From JBBRUG01 sp038247995 (GTDB lineage: Bacteria; Chloroflexota; Chloroflexia; Chloroflexales; Chloroflexaceae): a stretch of 5,121 nucleotides of DNA. Location: NCBI GenBank assembly GCA_038247995.1, contig JBBRUG010000387.1:1-5121 (forward strand), in the 5' to 3' direction. This document shows positions 1 through 5,121 of the stretch, in pieces. Below the pieces are notes generated by a model. The model made no database searches. It had not been told where the DNA came from and worked only from the letters and a program-made list of their open reading frames with translations. Position numbers and translations under genes: made by a program. Each line of letters starts with the position of its first letter. Position 1 is the stretch's first letter.

Positions 1-1
1 G

Positions 2-1273
2 TTTACATCGGGTTGGATCAACTTTAGCCTGGCAACGGCCCTGGCGCTCTGTGCGCTGAGTAGTTACCGCACCTGGCGTACAACTCAGCAAGTTTCGTAC
101 CTGGCATGGCTAGCGCTGCTGATTGGTTTGATCTATAGCGCGCACCTGGTTGTTTGGGGGTTACTTGCCATTACATTTGGCGTCCGCGCCGCAGCCGAAC
201 GCGTACCGCCGCGCCATTTGTTCATGTTGCTGCTCGCCGGGAGCGGTGGGAAACCGCTAATTGCACTGGCCGGGCGGCCTGGGCTGGCCGTCATCATGCT
301 GATCGGGCCGCTTAGTTGGTGCGGCGCCTGGATCTTGGGCCGCTTGCGCCTCCCAGTGTGGTTGCTCATCAGCGGCGCACCGGCGCTGGCCATTGGGCTG
401 TTTTTCGCTGCACAACAGGCGTTACCCTGGCTGCACACCTTCGATCCGGAGCTACGCTTCGATCGTTTTGCCCGCCTCACGTTCGGCCTGCGCACGTTTA
501 CACTCGCCCAGCAGATGCCTACGCCCGATCGGCTGTTGAGCGCCGCCAATCTGCTCATCGGCGGGCTGTTGTTGCTGCTGGGCGTGTGTATCATCTGGGC
601 GGCACGCCGCGCCGATGATGGTTCGACCTGGCAACGTTTAGCGCCGCTCGGCGCCCTGATCGTGCTGTATGGGGCTGTGCCCAGTTTTGCCGCCGCCATT
701 GCCGTCGTCGAACCACGAATTGCACTCTGGGGCGCGCTCCTCGCACTCACAGCCATACGTCTGCCGGCCCAGGGCCGGCTGCGCCAAACGATCGCAGTGC
801 TGAGCCTGGCCATCGGGTTGCTTGGTATTGGTGCGTTTAGCCTGCACACAGCCCGCTTTCAACCGCAGGCCGAAGCGTGGCGCACCGCAATGGCAACCAT
901 GCGCCCCGCCCAGAGCATTCTGGTGCTGCCGCGCCCTACGCCGCTCAGCGCAACCAGCGCCCTGCGCTATATCGAAAGCTACTACGACGGGCTCTACTTC
1001 AGCGCACGTTACCCTTTGGAATACGGCGGCGTCAGCACGCGTATGTTCGGCAATGGGCCGGTGTATGTCCGCCCCGATCTCGAGATCGCCGCGTATTTCT
1101 GGCGCCCCGTCCGTGGTGCGCCGCCACTGCCTGAAGCCTGTCCGCATAGTCGGGAGCGCTTCGCTGCCGTGCTGGCCTGGGGGCAACTCGAATCCGCTCA
1201 GTACGCCGCCCTCACCGACTGCTTCGGGACAAGCTATGACGAGGCAGGATTGACAATCTGGCTGCGGGAATAG
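2..1273 (+). CDS. Polytopic membrane protein of unknown function, GT-C-like architecture (5' end outside window)
   Basis: The frame is open from base 2 to a TAG at 1271-1273, giving 423 residues. It has no stop upstream of the in-frame TTG at 128, so that TTG is probably internal and the true start lies left of the window. Hydrophobic segments by eye (residue 1 = codon at 2-4) are at about 4-20, 32-61 (one long or two short), 94-111, 117-138, 180-200, 212-233, 239-253 and 262-281. Residues 283-423 are soluble. The opening G-W-I-N-F-S-L-A and the later S-A-H-L-V-V-W-G-L-L resemble, from memory, the repeated 'G-x-x-N-F-x-L-G' and 'Y-x-S-H-L-x-x-F-G' helices of large uncharacterised bacterial membrane proteins related in fold to GT-C glycosyltransferases. 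The tail contains two cysteines (380 and 407) that could form a disulfide if it is extracytoplasmic. The DXD or DE motif typical of GT-C enzymes sits near the N-terminus, off the window, so a transferase role cannot be judged. The coding call is firm; the family is tentative. Confidence 0.85.
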   Translation, partial: FTSGWINFSLATALALCALSSYRTWRTTQQVSYLAWLALLIGLIYSAHLVVWGLLAITFGVRAAAERVPPRHLFMLLLAGSGGKPLIALAGRPGLAVIMLIGPLSWCGAWILGRLRLPVWLLISGAPALAIGLFFAAQQALPWLHTFDPELRFDRFARLTFGLRTFTLAQQMPTPDRLLSAANLLIGGLLLLLGVCIIWAARRADDGSTWQRLAPLGALIVLYGAVPSFAAAIAVVEPRIALWGALLALTAIRLPAQGRLRQTIAVLSLAIGLLGIGAFSLHTARFQPQAEAWRTAMATMRPAQSILVLPRPTPLSATSALRYIESYYDGLYFSARYPLEYGGVSTRMFGNGPVYVRPDLEIAAYFWRPVRGAPPLPEACPHSRERFAAVLAWGQLESAQYAALTDCFGTSYDEAGLTIWLRE

Positions 1274-1304
1274 GCCTCGCCCGCCGCGCCGCGCCCCCCG
1301 CCAT

Positions 1305-1333
1305 GTACGGGCGGGTCGTGACCCGCCCCCTAC
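1305..1333. repeat. GC-rich palindrome in the convergent spacer
   Basis: GGGCGGGTC at 1309-1317 pairs perfectly with GACCCGCCC at 1320-1328, leaving a 2-base loop (or an 8-bp stem with a CGTG tetraloop, which is more realistic in RNA). A second, outer match, GTA (1305-1307) with TAC (1331-1333), flanks it with a small unpaired step. It begins 31 bases after the stop of the membrane-protein gene, where it could protect the mRNA 3' end or help stop transcription. No T-run follows on either strand, so a classical intrinsic terminator is not supported. The form resembles short palindromic intergenic repeats that I recall from GC-rich Chloroflexota genomes; this window has only one copy. Confidence 0.6.
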
Positions 1334-1347
1334 CATCGCCCCTGCCG

Positions 1348-1392
1348 AAAACACACCAGGGCCGACAGATCATTGCTGATCCGCCGGCCCTG
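1348..1392 (-). terminator. Probable intrinsic terminator of the large minus-strand gene
   Basis: CAGGGCCG (1357-1364) pairs perfectly with CGGCCCTG (1385-1392). Inside, after a 3x3 internal loop that can hold one C-G pair (1366/1383), GATCA (1368-1372) pairs with TGATC (1377-1381). Read on the minus strand, the apical loop is GCAA, a GNRA tetraloop that is stable in RNA. Immediately 3' of the stem on that strand the sequence is GTGTGTTTT (1356 down to 1348), a modest T-rich tract. On the plus strand the stem is followed by C-rich DNA instead. The element starts 33 bases beyond the TAG of the minus-strand gene. The orientation of the T tract and loop both indicate minus-strand use. The tract is interrupted by Gs, so termination may be incomplete. 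Confidence 0.6.
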
Positions 1393-1431
1393 CCGCCTGC
1401 CGCCTGCCCGCCTGCCGCCTGCCCCTACCGC
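1390..1431. repeat. Short tandem array of CTGCCGC-like heptamers
   Basis: Successive units are CTGCCGC (1390), CTGCCGC (1397), CTGCCCGC (1404, one base longer), CTGCCGC (1412), CTGCCCC (1419) and a degenerate TACCGC (1426). The array overlaps the last bases of the terminator stem on its left. On its right it runs through the TAG stop (1427-1425) and the final arginine codon of the minus-strand gene. It looks like a slippage-prone microsatellite. A gain or loss of units at the right edge would change the last codons of that protein or its distance to the terminator. Confidence 0.6.
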
Positions 1432-4400
1432 CTAATGATCGGCAGGTAGATCTTGACGAGATTTTGCGCCGTTGCAGCGACACCGATCGTTACCTGGGCT
1501 TTGCTGCTCGCCCCGAAGGCGTCGGTCACCGTTACCTCGAAGACAAGGGTGGCTGCACTGCCCGGTGCAGCGAACACGGGCCGCGCCGTCTGCGCGCCTA
1601 CCAGGGTTACACTCGGGCCACTCACCTGGCGCCAACTGAAGCGCAGCCCATCGCCATCGGGGTCGCTGCTGCCGCTCGCATCTAGGCGCACGTTATCGCT
1701 GAACTTCACCCCACGCGACGGCCCGGCGCTTGCCACTGGTGTGCCGTTTGCGCTCGCCGGGCCAACCGTCAGCGTCACGCGGTCGCTGTTGTTTCCGCCA
1801 AAGGCGTCGGTCACCGTCATTTCGAACACCAGCGTGCCCGGCGTGGCCGGCGCCACCAACTGCGCCACCGCGCTGTCGGCATTGCTCAGCATAACGCTCG
1901 GGCCGCTTACCTGCTGCCAGGTGTAGATCAACCCATCGCCGTCCTGGTCGCTGCTGCCACGCGCGCTCAACGTCACCGGCGTGCTTACCGGCACGCGCTG
2001 ATCAGGGCCGGCGTTCGCCGTCGGCGGGTTGTTGGCGCTGGTCGCCGCCACTACCCGTACCGTCACCTGATCCTTGGACGATTTGCCGAAGGTGTCGGTT
2101 ACCGTCACTTCAAAAACCAGCGTCGCCGGAGTGCTCGGGGCAAAGAAGCTTCCCTGCGCACCGGAGCCGTTCAGCGCCACCGTTGGGCCGCTCACCTGGC
2201 TCCACGTGAAGCTGAGCAGATCACCGTCGGCGTCACTGCTCGCGCTTGCGTCGAGAGTTACCTCAGCGTTCACCGGCGCGCGCAGATCGGGGCCGGCGTT
2301 CGCCAGCGGGGCAGCGTTAGTACGGTTAGCCGGTTCCACCAGCACCAGCACCTGATCGGCGGCGCTCGTACCGAAGGCGTCGGTCACCGTCAACTCAAAC
2401 ACCAGCGTAGCCGCCACATTCGGCGCGGTGAAGCTCAGCGCTACGTCGTCCATGGCCACCGCGCTCATCACCGCCGCCGAGCTTACCACCGGGCCGCTCA
2501 CCTGGCTCCAGGCATAGCTCAGCGCGTCACCATCCGGGTCGAAGCTCGCTGCGCCGCTCAGGTTCACTGTGCTGCCCACCGCCACCCGCACATCAGCGCC
2601 GGCCTTGGCTACCGGGGCCGTGTTGGGCCGGTTGGCCGACTCAATGATTACTTGCACTCGGTCGGTGCTGCGCTTGCCGTATGCATCAGTCACGGTGAGC
2701 TCGAACTCCAGCGTGTCGGGCTGGTTCGGCGCGGTGAAACCGGCCTGGACCGTTTTCGCGCCGCTCAGCGTCACCGGGCCGCCGCTCACCTGCCGCCAAC
2801 TGAAGGAAATAGCGTGACCATCAGGGTCGCTGCTGGCGCTGCCGTTCAGCGTCACGCTCGCGTTCACCGGAACGCGCACGTCGGTGCCTGCCTGGGCCAC
2901 CGGGGCGCGGTTGGTCACCTGCGCTTGTACGCTCTGGCTCACCGACGGAGCGCCGCTGCGGCTGGCCGTGACCTTGGCCGGATAGACGCCTTCCTGCTGG
3001 TAGGTGTGGCTGACGCTGGCGCCAGTAACCGCCGGACTGCCGTCGCCGAAGTTCCAGCTAAAGCTAACGCCACTGCTGTTTGCCACACTGGCGTTGAACG
3101 TCGTGGCCTGGCCCAGCACGGTCGGGCTACTGCTGCTCGCCGTTACCTGCCCGATTGCACTGTTGATGACTGTGATCACAACATCGTCGGTCGCCGTGCC
3201 CTCCCGATTATCCGTAACCGTCAACTTGAAGGTCAATGTTGCTGGCGAACCGGGCGCGGTGAACAATGGAGTAGCAGTGTTCGCGCCGGTCAGCGTGACC
3301 GCTGGGGTGCCGATCTGCACCCAGCTATAGATCACGAAGGTGCCGTCAGGATCAGAGCTCTCAGTACCATTCAGGCCCACCGTGCTGCCCACTTGCACCG
3401 TCTGATCCTGCCCAGCCTTAGCTATGGGCAGCGTATTCGGCGGTGGGGGCGACGCAGCGCCGGCGGGCTTGACGTTGCGCACAATCACGACGACGTCCTG
3501 GTAGTCGAAGCCGCTATCGTTCTCTTCAGTCGCAACGATATAGGCATTCTCCACCACGGCGCCGGTGCTGTCGCGCAGCGGGTAGACCCGCACTTTGTGC
3601 AGCCGCGCCGCGTTCGTCTCCCACGTGTTCAGCACGTCCTCGCCGAAGACATTGCGATTATTGAAGGACGGCCAGGTCGAGTAGAAGCCAAACGCTGTCG
3701 TGCCTGGGTCGAAAGTGAGCGTCGCGCCATTCTCCAGCGCCGGGGCCAGGCGCTGGCCGTTGCTGGCGGGGTTATTGTCCACCTGGAAGAGCTGATTCTG
3801 CGTGACTTGCGCGTCATCGTGGGTGTACCAGCCGAAGCGCACAATCGGGTTGTTCGCCGTCGGACCGAACACGGCGAGCGGTTCGATCGTCACCGGCGTG
3901 GCGTTGTCGGCACGCTCGAAGCGCTGCGCCGCGATCTCCTGGCCCAGCAGCGCGCCGGTGGCGGTGCCGGTGTTGTCATGGATCTTATTGTTCGCCGGAT
4001 TATCGTCGCCGACGTTGACACTGATCTCGTAGGTATCCAAGATCCACTGCAACGAAGGCTCATCCGCGCCACTGGTGCCGGCCGTACCCAGGCCGCGCAG
4101 CACCAGTTCCAGCGTTGTACCATTGGCGGCATTCGAGTTAATCCGCAGCAGCGCACTCTTCGGGCCGGCCGTCGTCGCCGTGAAGGCCACGTTCACCGTC
4201 CGCGAATCGCCGGGTTGGATCGTCGCCGGCAGACTGCCCAGATCGCCGCCGGCTACGATGCTGAATTGGCCGGCATCGGCGCCGATCATGCTCAGGCTGT
4301 TGATCGTCAGCGCGCTCTGCCCGATATTCCCAATGTTCACCTGCTGGGACGGACTGGCTCCGCCAGTACTGACCGGATCGGTGAAGATGAACGGCCCAGG

Positions 4401-5121
4401 CGTAGCACGAATGCGCGGCGCATTATCGCCCACCGGTCGCAGCAGCGCAATCTGGCTCGGGCTGTTGACCCTGAACTGGATCACATACAGGTTACCGTTG
4501 CGCGTATCCTCAACCAGATCCAGCGGGCCGTTGCCGGTAAAGTTGTTGTTCGTACCCTGTAGGCGCTCCCGGGCCTCGATAATGTCGAGATTCGGGCCGC
4601 CCGGCTTCAGCGCGATCAGGTCTTTGCCCTGGCTGTAGCGAGTGACGATCAGCCAGCCCTGCAGCGCCCCATCGAACGTATTGCTCTGATACTCGATCAC
4701 GCCATTGGGCGACTTGTGCAGGTCAAAGTCGTAGGCCACGCCGCGATAGTTCGGGTCGGGCTGCGTGCCCACCGGATAGGCCGTCATCTCGTGTGGGTCG
4801 ACGCCATTGGTCGGGTTGCCGCCGTTCAACACCCACTCACAGCGGGTGGGGTTCGGGTGGCCGTAGTAACCGCCCGGCACCACGCGATACAGATAGTCGC
4901 GCTGGGCCTTGATCCCAAACTGCGCCGGTACGCTGGGGCCGGTGTAAGGGTTGCCGTCGATCCGATTGGCACAAGCCCCTGGTGGCAGTGGGGCCGGCGT
5001 ATTCGGCGAGTTACCGCCCTGAGCCGAACCATTAGTAGGCAGGTAGAGCTGGCCGTTCGAATGCCAGACGAGATCATAGGCATTGCGCACGCCGGTTGCA
5101 TAAATGGTTACTGGGGCGCCA
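1425..5121 (-). CDS. Giant modular secreted protein: glucose/sorbosone dehydrogenase-like domain plus ASH, PKD and REJ-like Ig repeats (5' end outside window)
   Basis: The frame is open from the right edge to a TAG at 1427-1425, giving at least 1231 residues (residue 1 = codon 5120-5118). An in-frame GTG at 5090-5088 is not a credible start: the codons before it encode G-A-P-V-T-I-Y-A-T-G, which continues the propeller blade leading into V-R-N-A-Y-D-L-V-W. The signal peptide and the first half of the enzyme domain are therefore off the window. Domain order: GSDH-like propeller 1-238, ASH Ig-like 241-348, an unnamed module of about 200 residues 355-550, a Pro/Ala linker 551-561, REJ/K319-like repeat 562-653, canonical PKD 655-736, five REJ/K319-like repeats 737-1216, tail 1217-1231 ending IYLPIIRR. 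Only two cysteines are present (50 and 94), both in the propeller. The composition, rich in Ser, Thr, Val, Ala, Gly and Asp, is typical of extracellular Ig stalks. The family relatives use PQQ to oxidise aldose sugars, but activity cannot be judged without the missing N-terminal half. A role as a non-catalytic sugar-binding or adhesive surface protein is an equal possibility. Confidence 0.9.
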   Translation of the reverse strand, partial: GAPVTIYATGVRNAYDLVWHSNGQLYLPTNGSAQGGNSPNTPAPLPPGACANRIDGNPYTGPSVPAQFGIKAQRDYLYRVVPGGYYGHPNPTRCEWVLNGGNPTNGVDPHEMTAYPVGTQPDPNYRGVAYDFDLHKSPNGVIEYQSNTFDGALQGWLIVTRYSQGKDLIALKPGGPNLDIIEARERLQGTNNNFTGNGPLDLVEDTRNGNLYVIQFRVNSPSQIALLRPVGDNAPRIRATPGPFIFTDPVSTGGASPSQQVNIGNIGQSALTINSLSMIGADAGQFSIVAGGDLGSLPATIQPGDSRTVNVAFTATTAGPKSALLRINSNAANGTTLELVLRGLGTAGTSGADEPSLQWILDTYEISVNVGDDNPANNKIHDNTGTATGALLGQEIAAQRFERADNATPVTIEPLAVFGPTANNPIVRFGWYTHDDAQVTQNQLFQVDNNPASNGQRLAPALENGATLTFDPGTTAFGFYSTWPSFNNRNVFGEDVLNTWETNAARLHKVRVYPLRDSTGAVVENAYIVATEENDSGFDYQDVVVIVRNVKPAGAASPPPPNTLPIAKAGQDQTVQVGSTVGLNGTESSDPDGTFVIYSWVQIGTPAVTLTGANTATPLFTAPGSPATLTFKLTVTDNREGTATDDVVITVINSAIGQVTASSSSPTVLGQATTFNASVANSSGVSFSWNFGDGSPAVTGASVSHTYQQEGVYPAKVTASRSGAPSVSQSVQAQVTNRAPVAQAGTDVRVPVNASVTLNGSASSDPDGHAISFSWRQVSGGPVTLSGAKTVQAGFTAPNQPDTLEFELTVTDAYGKRSTDRVQVIIESANRPNTAPVAKAGADVRVAVGSTVNLSGAASFDPDGDALSYAWSQVSGPVVSSAAVMSAVAMDDVALSFTAPNVAATLVFELTVTDAFGTSAADQVLVLVEPANRTNAAPLANAGPDLRAPVNAEVTLDASASSDADGDLLSFTWSQVSGPTVALNGSGAQGSFFAPSTPATLVFEVTVTDTFGKSSKDQVTVRVVAATSANNPPTANAGPDQRVPVSTPVTLSARGSSDQDGDGLIYTWQQVSGPSVMLSNADSAVAQLVAPATPGTLVFEMTVTDAFGGNNSDRVTLTVGPASANGTPVASAGPSRGVKFSDNVRLDASGSSDPDGDGLRFSWRQVSGPSVTLVGAQTARPVFAAPGSAATLVFEVTVTDAFGASSKAQVTIGVAATAQNLVKIYLPIIRR
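1428..1472 (-). other. C-terminal tail ending IYLPIIRR, candidate sorting or anchoring signal
   Basis: The last 15 residues (T-A-Q-N-L-V-K-I-Y-L-P-I-I-R-R) follow the final Ig repeat. They consist of a polar linker, a short hydrophobic Y-L-P-I-I core and two terminal arginines. There is no LPXTG motif, PEP-CTERM or long membrane helix. I recall that many secreted Chloroflexota proteins end in [VI]-Y-L-P-[LI]-[IV] followed by a few polar or basic residues, often after a divergent linker, which suggests a shared export or surface-retention signal. That function is not established to my knowledge. Confidence 0.55.
1473..3437 (-). repeat. Six REJ/K319-like Ig repeats in a stalk, interrupted by one PKD domain
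   Basis: The copies span 3437-3162, 2912-2637, 2624-2331, 2318-2043, 2033-1758 and 1748-1473; the PKD domain separates the first from the rest. The last five are spaced about 285-306 bases apart. Each has the frame N-x-x-P-x-A-x-A-G, then S-S-D-x-D-G-D-x-L-x-[FY]-x-W, then Q-V-S-G-P-x-V, then AP-x-x-x-x-T-L-V-F-E-[VL]-T-V-T-D-A-F-G. The first copy, next to the unnamed module, is the most divergent (Q-I-G-T-P for Q-V-S-G-P, N-R-E-G for A-F-G). The third (2624-2331) is about seven residues longer in the loop after its S-G-P. The D-x-D-G turns are candidate calcium sites, as in many bacterial Ig stalks. The array probably holds the N-terminal domains away from the cell surface. Confidence 0.85.
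2913..3158 (-). other. Domain: canonical PKD domain
   Basis: Residues 655-736. W-N-F-G-D-G at 689-694 and V-S-H-T-Y at 703-707, followed by G-V-Y-P-A-K-V-T-A, are the two diagnostic PKD motifs. It is the only repeat of this type in the window and sits between the first and second REJ/K319-like repeats. It lacks the N-x-x-P-x-A-x-A-G opening of its neighbours. PKD domains are Ig-like stalk or binding modules of extracellular proteins and often accompany carbohydrate-active enzymes. Confidence 0.85.
3471..4058 (-). other. Domain: unnamed ~200-residue extracellular module with acidic DUF4114-like end
   Basis: Residues 355-550. It opens with L-Q-W-I-L-D-T-Y-E-I-S-V-N-V-G-D-D-N-P and passes through V-T-I-E-P-L-A-V-F-G-P, R-F-G-W-Y and L-T-F-D-P-G-T-T-A-F-G-F-Y. 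It then runs through E-D-V-L-N-T-W-E and H-K-V-R-V-Y-P-L, and closes with A-T-E-E-N-D-S-G-F-D-Y-Q-D-V-V-V-I-V. The closing acidic run recalls the D-x-D-Y-x-D-x-V pattern of DUF4114 and similar calcium-linked beta-sandwich domains; Asp539 and Asp542 are candidate ligands. I recall similar segments following GSDH and ASH domains in other bacterial secreted proteins but know no formal name for it. Function unknown; a beta-sandwich binding carbohydrate or calcium is a guess. Confidence 0.6.
4077..4400 (-). other. Domain: ASH / choice-of-anchor-D Ig-like domain
   Basis: Residues 241-348. The pattern Q-Q-V-N-I-G-N-I-G-Q-S-A-L-T-I-N-S-L-S, then G-A-D-A-G-Q-F-S-I, then the I-Q-P-G-D-S-R-T-V-N-V-A-F turn and L-x-I-N-S-N-A-A-N-G-T-x-L-E-L-V-L-R-G is the classic seven-strand ASPM/SPD-2/Hydin fold signature found in bacterial secreted proteins. 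It acts structurally, as a spacer or protein-interaction domain between the propeller and the next module. It is a complete copy with no visible damage. Confidence 0.8.
4407..5121 (-). other. Domain: C-terminal half of a glucose/sorbosone dehydrogenase-like beta-propeller
   Basis: Residues 1-238 of the large protein. The landmarks follow GSDH-family blade order. T-G-V-R-N-A-Y-D-L-V-W-H-S-N-G-Q-L-Y corresponds to the family's G-[LV]-R-N-x-x-x-L-x-W signature. Y-R-V-V-P-G-G-Y-Y-G-H-P corresponds to the R-P-G-G-N-Y-G-W-P turn. G-V-A-Y-D-F-D followed by G-A-L-Q-G-W-L-I-V-T-R-Y corresponds to the blade read as 'F-x-G-A-L-x-G-x-L-x-R'. L-D-L-V-E-D-T-R-N-G-N-L-Y-V-I-Q-F matches the closing 'D-x-x-x-G-x-L-Y-V' strand. 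The Arg12-Asn13 pair aligns with the Arg-Asn that, in characterised soluble PQQ glucose dehydrogenase, contacts the cofactor. The catalytic histidine would lie upstream. Insertions at about 31-60 and 92-115 make this a divergent member. The two cysteines (50, 94) could form a disulfide. Confidence 0.75.

Noticed and set aside
128..130. TTG as the start codon of the membrane-protein gene
   Set aside because: The frame is open to base 2 and the upstream codons encode a typical transmembrane segment, so the start lies outside the window.
133..849. Minus-strand open frame of 238 codons opposite the membrane-protein gene
   Set aside because: Its translation is a low-complexity Ser/Arg/Pro-rich reading of the antisense strand; the plus frame has clear transmembrane segments.
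1305..1333. Intrinsic terminator of the plus-strand gene
   Set aside because: The stem is strong but followed by CCTACCATCG with no T-run, so only a palindrome is claimed.
638..1354. Minus-strand open frame of 238 codons across the end of the membrane-protein gene
   Set aside because: Arg/Gly-rich composition with no hydrophobic or domain pattern, and it covers the palindrome; a shadow of the membrane-protein gene.
1473..3437. CRISPR-like or mobile-element repeat array
   Set aside because: The repeats are about 285-306 bases long, diverged and in frame, encoding Ig-like domains; there are no short identical repeats with unique spacers.
2652..4562. A 636-codon open frame on the plus strand, opposite the large gene
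   Set aside because: It lies wholly antisense to a gene with clear domains. Its translation is Arg/Ala/His-rich without any domain pattern, as expected when a GC-rich, codon-biased gene is read on the other strand.
5088..5090. GTG as the start codon of the large gene
   Set aside because: It falls inside a beta-propeller signature (A-T-G-V-R-N-A-Y-D) and the frame continues upstream to the window edge with homologous-looking sequence.

Overview
This window holds the 3' ends of two convergent genes and the 151-base gap between their stop codons. Both genes run off the window, so neither has its true start, promoter or ribosome binding site here. The DNA is GC-rich. The best-supported guess for the organism is a member of the Chloroflexota. 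The main reason is that the large secreted protein ends in a Y-L-P-[LI]-I type C-terminus, which I recall as common on secreted proteins of that phylum. A palindromic GGGCGGGTC/GACCCGCCC element between the genes also fits what I recall of their intergenic DNA. This is recall-based inference, not a database result.

Left (1-1273, + strand): the C-terminal 423 codons of a polytopic membrane protein. It has about eight hydrophobic segments followed by a soluble tail of about 140 residues. Its layout resembles the GT-C-like membrane proteins of uncharacterised function. No catalytic motif is visible and no specific function can be assigned.

Middle (1274-1424): a short convergent spacer containing three structured elements. 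These are a 9-bp GC-rich palindrome (1309-1328), a longer stem-loop that reads as an intrinsic terminator for the minus-strand gene (1357-1392, with a GCAA loop and a T-rich 3' flank), and a tandem array of CTGCCGC-like heptamers (1390-1431) that reaches the minus-strand stop codon.

Right (1425-5121, - strand): at least 1231 codons of a very large modular extracellular protein. In order, N- to C-terminus, it carries the C-terminal half of a glucose/sorbosone dehydrogenase-like (PQQ-type) beta-propeller, an ASH/choice-of-anchor-D Ig-like domain, a module of about 200 residues with an acidic DUF4114-like ending, a proline linker, one REJ/K319-like Ig repeat, one canonical PKD domain, five more REJ/K319-like repeats, and a short basic tail ending IYLPIIRR. 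It looks like a sugar-oxidising or sugar-binding head on a long Ig-like stalk, presumably secreted or displayed on the cell surface.

The two genes converge, so they are not an operon, and nothing here shows a functional link between them. I see no CRISPR array, RNA gene, insertion sequence, phage gene or defence system. The most interesting items are the unnamed module in the large protein, its C-terminal motif and the intergenic elements.
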